Of a stretch of 8,391 nucleotides of DNA, positions 1 through 5,869 are shown in pieces; position 1 is the stretch's first letter; every line of letters begins with the position of its first letter. The DNA comes from Acidobacteriota bacterium (GTDB lineage: Bacteria; Acidobacteriota; Terriglobia; Terriglobales; Acidobacteriaceae): positions 1-8,391 of the forward strand of contig QIAK01000428.1 in NCBI GenBank assembly GCA_003225515.1, written 5' to 3'. Both the position numbers and the translations under genes were made by a program. The notes below the pieces were generated by a model. It did not search any database and was not told the origin of the DNA. It was given only the letters and a program-made list of their open reading frames with translations.

Positions 1-66
1 GAGAATAGCAGACGCAAATTAGCATTCGGGCACCAGGCATGTGGCCCAGAACTTGCCGCCTCCTGC

Positions 67-72
67 GATAAT
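67..72 (+). promoter_or_regulatory. extended -10 promoter element close to the hydrolase start codon
   Basis: GATAAT at 67-72 matches the sigma-70 -10 consensus at 5 of 6 positions and is preceded by TGC (64-66), giving the TGn extended -10 form that can work without a -35 box. No convincing -35 hexamer lies 16-18 nt upstream. Only 6 nt separate it from the GTG at 79, and there is no Shine-Dalgarno sequence in between, so transcription would begin at or next to the start codon. Inference from spacing only. Confidence 0.45.
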
Positions 73-78
73 CTGAAC

Positions 79-771
79 GTGATTCCTCCCACTGCATCCA
101 TCCGTTCTCTGTTTCTCGATGGTCCCATGGGACGACTCGAAGCCCTGCTAAACGCGGGTACCGAGACCGCAACCCACGCTGCTCTCGTGTGTCATCCCCA
201 CCCGCTCTTTGGGGGAACGCTACACAATAAAGTTGTCTTTCATACCATGAAGGCGCTGAACAGCTTCGGTTTTCCCGTGCTGCGGTTCAACTTTCGTGGA
301 GCAGGATTGAGCCACGGCGAACATGACCAGGGCAGCGGAGAAGTCGATGATGTTCAAGCCGCTCTCAATTGGCTCGACGCCGAATATCACTTGCCCCTGG
401 TGTTCGCAGGATTTTCTTTTGGGGCCGCCGTTGGACTGCGCGCTGCTTGTGCGGATGCGAGAGTGAGAGCGGCAATCGGCGTCGGAACGCCCATTGGTCC
501 TGTAGTTGCCGGCAGCGAAGTCCCACGCACATATACGTTTGATTTTCTGCAAGAGTGCGCCAAGCCGAAGTTGTTCGTCAGCGGAGCGCGCGACCAGTTC
601 GGTCCCCGAGTCAAATTGGAAGCTTTAGTCGCGTCAGTGCCGGAGCCGAAGAAACTAATCCTGATCGAAGGCGCTGACCACTTCTTCGAGGGCCGCCTGC
701 GCGAGCTGCGCGAAGCGATCGAAGCGTGGGTGAAAGAAGCTCTCAGCTCTCAGCCGTCAGCTATCAGTTAA
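79..771 (+). CDS. alpha/beta hydrolase, COG2945-like
   Basis: A 230-residue cytoplasmic alpha/beta-hydrolase-fold protein with no signal peptide. The nucleophile elbow G-F-S-F-G puts the catalytic serine at residue 113. The likely acid is Asp172 (G-A-R-D-Q-F) and the likely base His201 (G-A-D-H-F-F), so the triad is complete. C-H-P-H-P-L-F-G-G-T near residues 38-47 and N-F-R-G-A-G near 71-76 are typical of the small COG2945 hydrolases, whose substrates are mostly unknown; esterase or thioesterase activity is possible but not shown. The GTG start at 79 is preferred over ATG at 127 because the G-P-M-G-R-L-E strand before the latter belongs to the domain. The last ten residues (Ser/Ala/Gln-rich) are encoded by the left arm of an intergenic repeat and are probably not part of the ancestral protein. 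The gene is followed 88 nt later by glycerate kinase in the same direction. Confidence 0.9.
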   Translation: MIPPTASIRSLFLDGPMGRLEALLNAGTETATHAALVCHPHPLFGGTLHNKVVFHTMKALNSFGFPVLRFNFRGAGLSHGEHDQGSGEVDDVQAALNWLDAEYHLPLVFAGFSFGAAVGLRAACADARVRAAIGVGTPIGPVVAGSEVPRTYTFDFLQECAKPKLFVSGARDQFGPRVKLEALVASVPEPKKLILIEGADHFFEGRLRELREAIEAWVKEALSSQPSAIS

Positions 772-828
772 TTCTGGGACGTTGTTGTTCACGGCTTTGC
801 TGACAGCTAATAGCTGAAAGCTGACAGC
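739..828. repeat. AGCTGA-rich imperfect inverted repeat overlapping the hydrolase 3' end
   Basis: The arm 739-767 pairs with 800-828. Aligned as reverse complements, they match at 23 of 29 positions, with a 32-nt spacer that contains the hydrolase stop codon. Both arms are built of short AGCTGA/CAGCTNTCAG-like units, such as AGCTGAAAGCTGACAGCTG at 812-830, so the element is also an internal degenerate tandem repeat. I know similar AGCTGA-type intergenic repeats from acidobacterial genomes, but cannot verify family membership here. It could fold in RNA between the two plus-strand genes and act as a weak attenuator or 3'-end protector. Confidence 0.7.
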
Positions 829-846
829 TGTTACCCGACGGCTCTC

Positions 847-852
847 TATAAT
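847..852 (+). promoter_or_regulatory. consensus -10 box immediately upstream of glycerate kinase
   Basis: A perfect TATAAT at 847-852 lies 7 nt before the ATG at 860. The best -35 candidate, CTGACA at 821-826 inside the repeat, is 20 nt upstream, which is longer than optimal. No Shine-Dalgarno motif fits before the ATG. The expected start site is at or beside the A of the ATG, implying a leaderless message. Chance occurrence of one hexamer cannot be excluded. Confidence 0.5.
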
Positions 853-859
853 CCTGTCC

Positions 860-2188
860 ATGTCCGAAACCGGCCGTGAATCCCAGTTCCGCCGCATGCG
901 TGAGGATGCGCTCGCGATCTTTCGCCAGGCATTGGCTGAGGCATCAATTTCCAAAGCCTTTGCGCGGCACGTGGAGTACGAACGTGGAGTGTTGCGCCTC
1001 TGCGACGATCTCTACCACCTGCACTCCTACTCGAGCGTGCTGGTTGTGTCACTGGGCAAGGCCGGACACAGCATGGTCGAAGCTCTATCGCAACAAATCG
1101 GCGCGTCGCTCGAAGGAGTCGTAGCCAGTTCGGTCGAGTCGACCACACAGGTTCATGGCTTCCGGTACTTTCGTGGGGGACATCCCACGCCCAATGAGGA
1201 ATCCATTCAGGCGGCGGGCGCGATTTTGCGAATGCTGGAGGCGCAGCCTGCGTCGGCACTCGTGCTCTTCCTGCTCAGCGGTGGAGGTTCTTCCATTGTC
1301 GAAAAGCCCATCGATGACGAAATTGCCCTCGCCGATCTGATTGCCACCTACCGTGCTCTGGTGCTTTCCGGCGCGCCCATCGCCGAGATCAATGCCGTGC
1401 GCAAGCATCTCTCCGCGGTGAAAGGTGGACGATTAGCGCAGGCTGCCTTTCCAGCGGAACAGGTGTCATTGCTGGTTTCCGATGTTCCCGATAGCACGCC
1501 CGATGCTCTCGCATCCGGTCCGACGATGCCAGACTCCAGCAGCATCAAGGACTGTTACCGCATCGCGGAAAAATATGAATTGCTCCGGCAATTCCCGGCG
1601 TCGACGCGCGAACTATTCCAGCGTCATGCGCTTGAAGAGACGCCCAAGTCCGACGATCCCGCCTTTCATCGCGCGCGCTGGTGGCCGGTGCTTTCGAACC
1701 AGACTGCGATTGAAGAGGCGAGCCTGGCAGCTGAGCGCGCGGGATTCATTGTGCGAGTCGACAACTCCTGCGATGACTGGGATTACGAGAAAGCCGCGAA
1801 CTATCTGCTACAGCGGGCGCGCAAGTTGAGAAAACAATTCTCGCCAGTCTGCCTGATTTCCGGCGGTGAAGTTACGGTGAAGGTCACGAATGGCGCCGGG
1901 GTTGGTGGACGCAATCAGCAGTTTGCCCTGGCCTGCGCGAACCAGATCGCGGATGAAAACATCACGATCCTGAGCGCGGGAACCGATGGGGTAGATGGAA
2001 ACAGTCCGGCTGCCGGAGCCGTGGTCGACGGTTCGACTATCCAACGCGCGGGAGCTCGCGGACTGGATGTCATCGCCGCTTTAAAAAAGTTCGATGCGTA
2101 TCCGTTATTCAACGCGCTCGGGGACGCGATCGAGACCGGCCCCACAGGGAATAATCTGCGCGATTTGAGAATCGTGCTGGTTTATTAG
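860..2188 (+). CDS. glycerate 2-kinase, DUF4147/MOFRL family
   Basis: A 442-residue cytoplasmic protein of normal length for the GckA/TtuD-type glycerate kinases, which phosphorylate D-glycerate with ATP to 2-phosphoglycerate and feed it into lower glycolysis. The N-terminal DUF4147 domain shows S-L-G-K-A-G (64-69, Lys67), G-G-H-P-T-P-N-E (106-113), the glycine loop L-S-G-G-G-S-S (139-145), N-A-V-R-K-H-L-S-A-V-K-G-G-R (178-191) and S-D-V-P-D with A-S-G-P-T (207-222). The C-terminal MOFRL domain shows S-G-G-E (334-337), G-G-R-N-Q-Q (349-354), S-A-G-T-D-G-V-D-G (372-380) and G-P-T-G-N-N-L-R-D-L (427-436). All family landmarks are present, so it should be active. The ATG at 860 lacks a Shine-Dalgarno site but has TATAAT 7 nt upstream. 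The gene stands alone. A partner of the tartronate-semialdehyde-reductase type could be the dehydrogenase at 5870-6751, but it is separately transcribed. Confidence 0.93.
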   Translation: MSETGRESQFRRMREDALAIFRQALAEASISKAFARHVEYERGVLRLCDDLYHLHSYSSVLVVSLGKAGHSMVEALSQQIGASLEGVVASSVESTTQVHGFRYFRGGHPTPNEESIQAAGAILRMLEAQPASALVLFLLSGGGSSIVEKPIDDEIALADLIATYRALVLSGAPIAEINAVRKHLSAVKGGRLAQAAFPAEQVSLLVSDVPDSTPDALASGPTMPDSSSIKDCYRIAEKYELLRQFPASTRELFQRHALEETPKSDDPAFHRARWWPVLSNQTAIEEASLAAERAGFIVRVDNSCDDWDYEKAANYLLQRARKLRKQFSPVCLISGGEVTVKVTNGAGVGGRNQQFALACANQIADENITILSAGTDGVDGNSPAAGAVVDGSTIQRAGARGLDVIAALKKFDAYPLFNALGDAIETGPTGNNLRDLRIVLVY

Positions 2189-2215
2189 CGCCGTGTCGCG
2201 GGCTTCGCCCACGCG

Positions 2216-2236
2216 GGACAGCCGAGGCGGCTGTCC
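2216..2236. repeat. GGACAGCC/GGCTGTCC hairpin between convergent genes
   Basis: A perfect 8-bp stem (GGACAGCC 2216-2223, GGCTGTCC 2229-2236) with loop GAGGC lies between the stop codons of glycerate kinase (2188) and the VOC gene (2261). A second small stem, GGGC/GCCC at 2200-2210, precedes it, and AGCTG/CAGCT at 2244-2255 follows. There is no T-tract on either strand, so it is not a canonical intrinsic terminator, though a stable hairpin here could still mark the 3' ends of both transcripts. It resembles a dispersed intergenic palindrome and probably occurs elsewhere in the genome. Confidence 0.6.
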
Positions 2237-2260
2237 ATACGTGAGCTGTGCAGCTGTTTA

Positions 2261-2737
2261 CTATGCGGTCTTCTGCATCTTTGCCATGGCTTCGTCCATG
2301 CTGCGCTTCATTTCATCGCTGGACATATCTTTCGTGTGCGTCGCAATGGACCATTTGTGGCCGAACGGATCTTTGAGTTTGCCGTAACGATCGCCCCAGA
2401 ACTGGTCTGTCACGGGCATTTCAACATGCGCGCCCGCTTTCACGGCACGATCGAATGCGGCATCAACGCCGTCCACGTAAATATGCAGGCCCATGCCGGC
2501 GCCGCCGTTGCTTAGCGGCGAGAGCGCGCCGAACTCGGGAAACTCATCACTGAGCATGATGATGGAATCGCCAATCTTCAACTCGGCGTGCATGACTTTT
2601 CCATCCGGACCTTTCGCTACTCCTCGCTCTTCGGCGCCGAACGCCTTTTTATAAAACTCGATCGCGCGGAGCGCATCGCGCACGGTCAGAAAAGGGGTGA
2701 CAGTGTGGTATCCCTCAGGAACTGGCTTTACTGACAT
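2261..2737 (-). CDS. VOC family protein, PhnB/glyoxalase-like
   Basis: A 158-residue vicinal-oxygen-chelate protein. The P-F-L-T-V-R-D-A-L-R-A-I-E-F-Y-K-K-A-F-G-A segment (residues 15-35) is the first beta-alpha unit of the VOC fold. V-M-H-A-E-L (48-53), G-L-H-I-Y-V-D (83-89) and F-W-G-D-R-Y-G with D-P-F-G-H-K-W (113-129) are the usual landmarks of the PhnB-like subgroup. His50 and His85 sit where metal ligands are found in related proteins. The exact reaction is unknown in this subgroup, and the similarity does not support phosphonate metabolism. The tail after residue 135 is Met/Lys-rich, likely helical and cytoplasmic. The start is well supported: GGAGG (plus-strand 2744-2748) lies 6 nt before the ATG. 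The gene lies 83 nt downstream of the MBL-fold gene on the same strand and may be co-transcribed or have its own promoter near the TGTAA/TTACA palindrome. Confidence 0.9.
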   Translation of the reverse strand: MSVKPVPEGYHTVTPFLTVRDALRAIEFYKKAFGAEERGVAKGPDGKVMHAELKIGDSIIMLSDEFPEFGALSPLSNGGAGMGLHIYVDGVDAAFDRAVKAGAHVEMPVTDQFWGDRYGKLKDPFGHKWSIATHTKDMSSDEMKRSMDEAMAKMQKTA

Positions 2738-2801
2738 TTGGAACCTCCAGATTTGGAAATTTATCGCGAGAGGTCAGTGTACCGGAAAAGGGAGAGCCAA
2801 T

Positions 2802-2819
2802 TGTAAACAGAGGGTTACA
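2802..2819. promoter_or_regulatory. possible operator palindrome TGTAA-N8-TTACA
   Basis: TGTAA at 2802-2806 and TTACA at 2815-2819 form a perfect 5-bp dyad with an 8-nt spacer. It lies just past the MBL-fold stop codon and 64 nt before the VOC start, so a VOC-specific regulator site is possible. It has the same TGTRA-N8-TYACA layout as the stronger palindrome at 5604-5623. Five-base arms are short, so this may be chance. Confidence 0.25.
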
Positions 2820-2820
2820 G

Positions 2821-3717
2821 CTAGAAAAATCTGGTAACGCCTTCTTCCATTACAACCACGCGATCTGTGGTTCCAGCGGCGCTCGCTTCCTGTTCGAGTA
2901 GTTGCAGCGGTTCGTCCACAGGTTCGTGGGACAGGCGGAAAGTTCCATAGTGCATGGGAACCATCCAGCGTGATTTCAAGTCGAGAAAGGCGCGCATGGC
3001 GTCGGCGGGATCGGTGTGCACGTTGCGGAATTGCGGTGGATTGTAGGCGCCGATCGGGAGCAGTGCGAGCTCGGGCGCCAGCCTGCGGCCAATTTCACTG
3101 AAGCCCGCGAAGTAAGCGGTATCTCCCGCGTGATACACAGAGTGCTTGCCGGCCTTCAGGACATAACCGCCATAACCGCGATGCGAATCCTTCAAGATGC
3201 GAGCGCCCCAATGTCGCGAAGGCACGTGCGTCACCGACAAGCTACCACGCCGGGAACTCTTCCACCAATCCAGTTCAATGATTTCGGAAAAGCCAAGATC
3301 GGAAACCAGATCAGAAACATGCGTCGGGATCACAATGGATGGCGCGACTCCTCGCCTGCGCAGGTTATTCTGCACAAGAGCACGCAGTGATGGACGGTGA
3401 AGATGATCGAAGTGAGCGTGTGTTACCAGCACCGAGTCGATCGCGGGAAGATCGGCGATGCGCAGCCCGGGGCGGCGCAGTCGCTTCAAAACGAAGAGCC
3501 ATCGCGCGAAATTTGGATCGATGAGGACGCTCTGTCCGCCAATCTGCAGGAAAAAACTGGCGTGGCCGATGAAGGTCACTCCGAGTTCTCCATTGGTGGC
3601 CAGGCGAGGCTTGTGAGTCTGGCCGGAGCGTGGCGTCACTGCGGAGCGCCGCACCAAACGTCCGAACTGGGTGGCGCGTTTTCGTAGGGCCGGATTGCGA
3701 AGCGTTTGTTTAAGCAT
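2821..3717 (-). CDS. MBL-fold metal-dependent hydrolase, NAPE-PLD/RomA/UlaG-like
   Basis: A 298-residue metallo-beta-lactamase-fold protein. The dinuclear metal motif T-H-A-H-F-D-H-L-H spans residues 99-107 (His100, His102, Asp104, His105). Further likely ligands are His169 in S-R-H-W-G (with His164 nearby), Asp199 in H-A-G-D-T (196-200) and His256 in M-H-Y-G-T-F. The V-T-F-I-G-H-A-S-F-F-L-Q-I start of the domain (47-59), the P-S-R-H-W segment and the late Y-N-P-P-Q-F and H-T-D-P-A-D-A segments match the group containing NAPE-hydrolysing phospholipase D, RomA and UlaG-type lactonases, not antibiotic-hydrolysing beta-lactamases. The basic first 40 residues are outside the domain and lack a signal peptide. 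Substrate is unknown; a phosphodiester or lactone is likely. There is no clear Shine-Dalgarno before the ATG, but a 7-bp dyad lies 21 nt upstream. Confidence 0.88.
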   Translation of the reverse strand: MLKQTLRNPALRKRATQFGRLVRRSAVTPRSGQTHKPRLATNGELGVTFIGHASFFLQIGGQSVLIDPNFARWLFVLKRLRRPGLRIADLPAIDSVLVTHAHFDHLHRPSLRALVQNNLRRRGVAPSIVIPTHVSDLVSDLGFSEIIELDWWKSSRRGSLSVTHVPSRHWGARILKDSHRGYGGYVLKAGKHSVYHAGDTAYFAGFSEIGRRLAPELALLPIGAYNPPQFRNVHTDPADAMRAFLDLKSRWMVPMHYGTFRLSHEPVDEPLQLLEQEASAAGTTDRVVVMEEGVTRFF

Positions 3718-3738
3718 CGTCCAACGGAGCCTGGGGGT

Positions 3739-3760
3739 GAACCGATGACAGCCTCGGTTC
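3739..3760 (-). promoter_or_regulatory. 7-bp dyad GAACCGA-N8-TCGGTTC upstream of MBL-fold gene
   Basis: GAACCGA (3739-3745) and TCGGTTC (3754-3760) are perfect inverted copies with an 8-nt spacer, 21 nt before the MBL-fold ATG. In RNA they would form a hairpin beside the ribosome landing site; in DNA they could be a repressor operator. The Shine-Dalgarno region is otherwise poor. I could not identify a convincing promoter in the rest of 3761-3900, which is AT-richer than the genes and otherwise unexplained. Confidence 0.35.
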
Positions 3761-3910
3761 CATCATCCTAAACCTTATCGCCGCCAGAACAAGCGAATAA
3801 CTTGTAACGACGGATAAATCATCACCTATAAAGTTTAGATGAATTCAAAGCATGTGCGGCTGCTTTAGTTATCGGAGAGTAACGTCAGTAATCTCTGCAT
3901 TTCTTTACAA

Positions 3911-3936
3911 ATGAAAACGGCAGCGAAATGCTGCCG
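3911..3936 (-). terminator. intrinsic terminator of the secreted propeller gene
   Basis: Read on the minus strand, a perfect 7-bp stem CGGCAGC/GCTGCCG (plus-strand 3918-3924 with 3930-3936, 5-nt loop) is followed by TTTTCATTT. It lies 38 nt past the stop codon of the minus-strand gene ending at 3975, where a Rho-independent terminator would be expected. Confidence 0.8.
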
Positions 3937-3974
3937 AAGGTCGTGCATCGGGGCAAAGCGTACTCGTGCGACTA

Positions 3975-5495
3975 TCATTCTGAGCTCGTGTTCGTGATCC
4001 AGCGTGTGCGCGGAATCTCGCGATGTCCCCCGTCGTCGTAGAAGAATTTCATCTGGTGATCGGACACGGGGTTGGGCACGGGGCGGTCGTCCACCGAACT
4101 GAACCGTGGAGTGTCGAGAGCAATTGGCAGCGGCGTCTTGGTCGTGAACATGGATTCGCTAAACACTGAGCCAACGTTCGCCTGAGCGACCGGGAAAATT
4201 CCAAACGGATTTCCGTTTACATAAGAGACCCCAATGTAATCCGCGACCATCGGTCCATTGTCGGAGTTCGGCAGCCATCCCACCTTCATCGGACCGGCGA
4301 TTTTCACGCCCGCAGTCCAGGTTGCACCGCCATCCACAGAAGTCGTGAAGCCCACATCCAATTGACAGGTCGTGTTCGTGCAGCTCTTGTTCGGATAGTA
4401 GTAATAGACAATCGTGATGTGCGCGTTGGCTCCCGCGGTCGCCGGATCCACGCCGATGCCAGGGATAAAATGATCCACCGTGCTGGTCGTCGGGTCGATG
4501 GGAATGCGGGACACAGCGCTCCAGGTCTTGCCATCGGATGAAGTGCTCATCACGATGTCGTTGGAAGCGCAGCCGGAGCGGAAGCGGCAATCGGACCACA
4601 CTACAAAAACTTTCCCAGCGCCATCGATGCTGGCCGCAGGCAGGTTAGGATTGCGCAACCCAGCAGCAACGAAGTGGCTGTTGATGCTGGCAATCTGCTG
4701 ACTTCTCCCCCAGGATACCCCGCCATTCGTAGAACTGAATACGTCAATACCACCGCCCTCAAAGGGCACAATGATGGTGCCGTTCGGTTGCACCAGCGGT
4801 TCGCCGCCAAGGCCTCCGGCTTTATCGGAAGAAGCCAGGCCCGGACCCCAGGTTTTGCCGCCATCACTGGAAACGCTCATCAGAACGTCGCCGCTGCCGA
4901 AGGCCTGATCCCACTCCGTATAACAATTCCCGTAGAAGGGACTGGTCGTGGTGTTGTCGCACACGGTCCAATTCTTGTCGTCGAGATGGGTCTTATCGAT
5001 GATGATGGGATTGCCCCAGTTCAGGCCATTCGTAGAACGGCTGACCGCGACGTCGCCAATGAGAGAGCAGCAGCTCAGCCCAGCAAGGGGCAGGGTAGAG
5101 ATCAGCCATTGACCGTGCTTGGCATCGTAAGCCACTGAGGGATCGGCGGCCGCGCCGTAGGTTCCTCCCTTGTAATTCACGGTGAGCCCCGGAAGATTTC
5201 CAAAATGCCAGGTCGCGCCTCCATCGATAGACGTCGAGAATCCGACGTCGCCGCTGCCCCAGCCAATGCTGCCCGGCCGTCGGGCCACATGGAACGCGCT
5301 GACAATGGTGTTGCCCCACGCGAACGAGTCGGGCTCAACTTCGGTCTTATGATCGCTGTCGCTGTTAGTGAGATTATCCACACTGATTCTGGTGAGCGCA
5401 GTCTGTGCGGTCGAACCCAGCGACAGCGAGAGAGAAAGGGCCAGCAGGGCGAACAGGGTTCGTCCACCAAGACATTTGGACAGCGAGGAGTTCAT
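3975..5495 (-). CDS. secreted sialidase-like beta-propeller with six Asp-boxes
   Basis: A 506-residue exported protein. Residues 1-30 are a Sec signal peptide: a Lys/Arg-containing start, hydrophobic core near 14-26 and cleavage likely after S-T-A at 30. The mature part carries six Asp-box (BNR) motifs of the S-x-D-G-G-x-T-W type, at about 87-96, 152-160, 207-216, 254-262, 317-325 and 384-393, consistent with a six-bladed sialidase-type propeller. Eight cysteines in the mature chain fall into close pairs (142/143, 179/191, 303/309, 372/377), suggesting disulfides outside the cytoplasm. I do not see the F/Y-R-I-P motif of true sialidases, so glycan cleavage is uncertain; carbohydrate or surface binding is as likely. 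The start is supported by AAGGA (plus-strand 5504-5508) 8 nt upstream. The gene has its own promoter and terminator, so it is monocistronic. Confidence 0.85.
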   Translation of the reverse strand: MNSSLSKCLGGRTLFALLALSLSLSLGSTAQTALTRISVDNLTNSDSDHKTEVEPDSFAWGNTIVSAFHVARRPGSIGWGSGDVGFSTSIDGGATWHFGNLPGLTVNYKGGTYGAAADPSVAYDAKHGQWLISTLPLAGLSCCSLIGDVAVSRSTNGLNWGNPIIIDKTHLDDKNWTVCDNTTTSPFYGNCYTEWDQAFGSGDVLMSVSSDGGKTWGPGLASSDKAGGLGGEPLVQPNGTIIVPFEGGGIDVFSSTNGGVSWGRSQQIASINSHFVAAGLRNPNLPAASIDGAGKVFVVWSDCRFRSGCASNDIVMSTSSDGKTWSAVSRIPIDPTTSTVDHFIPGIGVDPATAGANAHITIVYYYYPNKSCTNTTCQLDVGFTTSVDGGATWTAGVKIAGPMKVGWLPNSDNGPMVADYIGVSYVNGNPFGIFPVAQANVGSVFSESMFTTKTPLPIALDTPRFSSVDDRPVPNPVSDHQMKFFYDDGGHREIPRTRWITNTSSE

Positions 5496-5575
5496 CAGAA
5501 GAGTCCTTGTGTGCGGAGTATGAATCGCTTGCAGGGCAACGGATGATCGTCGGGCAGACGAAATCCATCCCGCGA

Positions 5576-5604
5576 ACTATATCCGATCGGGCGGGTGGTG
5601 TCGA
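5576..5604 (-). promoter_or_regulatory. sigma-70 promoter of the propeller gene
   Basis: On the minus strand, TCGACA (plus-strand 5599-5604, 5 of 6 to TTGACA) and TATAGT (5576-5581, 5 of 6 to TATAAT) are separated by exactly 17 nt. The start site would be near 5569, leaving a leader of about 74 nt before the ATG at 5495. An operator-like palindrome abuts the -35 box. Confidence 0.65.
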
Positions 5605-5623
5605 TGTGAAGGAATTTTCACAT
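5604..5623. promoter_or_regulatory. operator-like palindrome ATGTGAA-N6-TTCACAT
   Basis: ATGTGAA (5604-5610) and TTCACAT (5617-5623) are perfect inverted copies around GGAATT. The centre is about 44 nt upstream of the predicted start site of the minus-strand propeller gene and one base overlaps its -35 box, a position typical of class II activators. The half-sites resemble CRP/FNR-family TGTGA, but the spacing is two bases wider than the usual TGTGA-N6-TCACA, so the regulator cannot be named. Confidence 0.5.
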
Positions 5624-5640
5624 TCGCACTACCCTTGCTC

Positions 5641-5776
5641 GGGTCAGTTTGAATTCCTTTCGTGGATGAGCCATCCCTAACGCCCGCGCTTTCACCAACG
5701 GGCCGAGAGATCTCACGCGCATCACCCGTGTCGCTCCGCGCGAGATCCCCGAGTCGGTCAGAATTCAAACTAACCC
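5641..5776. repeat. nested inverted-repeat element, MITE/REP-like
   Basis: The ends GGGTCAGTTTGAATTC (5641-5656) and GAATTCAAACTAACCC (5761-5776) are inverted copies matching at 15 of 16 positions. Inside, 5709-5719 pairs with 5737-5747 at 10 of 11 positions (GATCTCACGCG against CGCGCGAGATC). The plus strand at 5674-5709 would translate to S-L-T-P-A-L-S-P-T-G-R-E, a phrase often seen in spurious proteins called over dispersed bacterial palindromic repeats. No transposase is encoded. The element fills most of the divergent intergenic region. A target-site duplication is not evident. Confidence 0.6.
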
Positions 5777-5797
5777 ACCACCCCTTACCAGGATTGC

Positions 5798-5826
5798 TTG
5801 ACCTGAATCGCGCCGTCATTTCTAAT
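5798..5826 (+). promoter_or_regulatory. sigma-70 promoter of the beta-hydroxyacid dehydrogenase
   Basis: TTGACC (5798-5803, 5 of 6) and TCTAAT (5821-5826, 5 of 6) are separated by exactly 17 nt. The start site would be near 5833, giving a leader of about 37 nt that contains the AAGGAG ribosome site. The promoter begins 21 nt beyond the right end of the nested inverted-repeat element. Confidence 0.7.
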
Positions 5827-5869
5827 CCGAAAACGTTCTTTTCTTGGATAGAACGAAGGAGAAGTCCTC

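Noticed and set aside
2821..3717. Beta-lactamase (antibiotic resistance) call for the MBL-fold gene
   Set aside because: No signal peptide, and the motif set (S-R-H-W-G, H-A-G-D-T, M-H-Y-G-T-F) is that of the NAPE-PLD/UlaG-like hydrolases.
4674..5138. Antisense open frame of 154 codons inside the propeller gene
   Set aside because: It has no recognisable domain or ribosome site, and the opposite frame has a signal peptide and six Asp-boxes.
5604..5623. Naming the palindrome a CRP site
   Set aside because: The TGTGA and TCACA half-sites are 8 nt apart rather than 6, and no CRP gene is in view, so only an unnamed operator is claimed.
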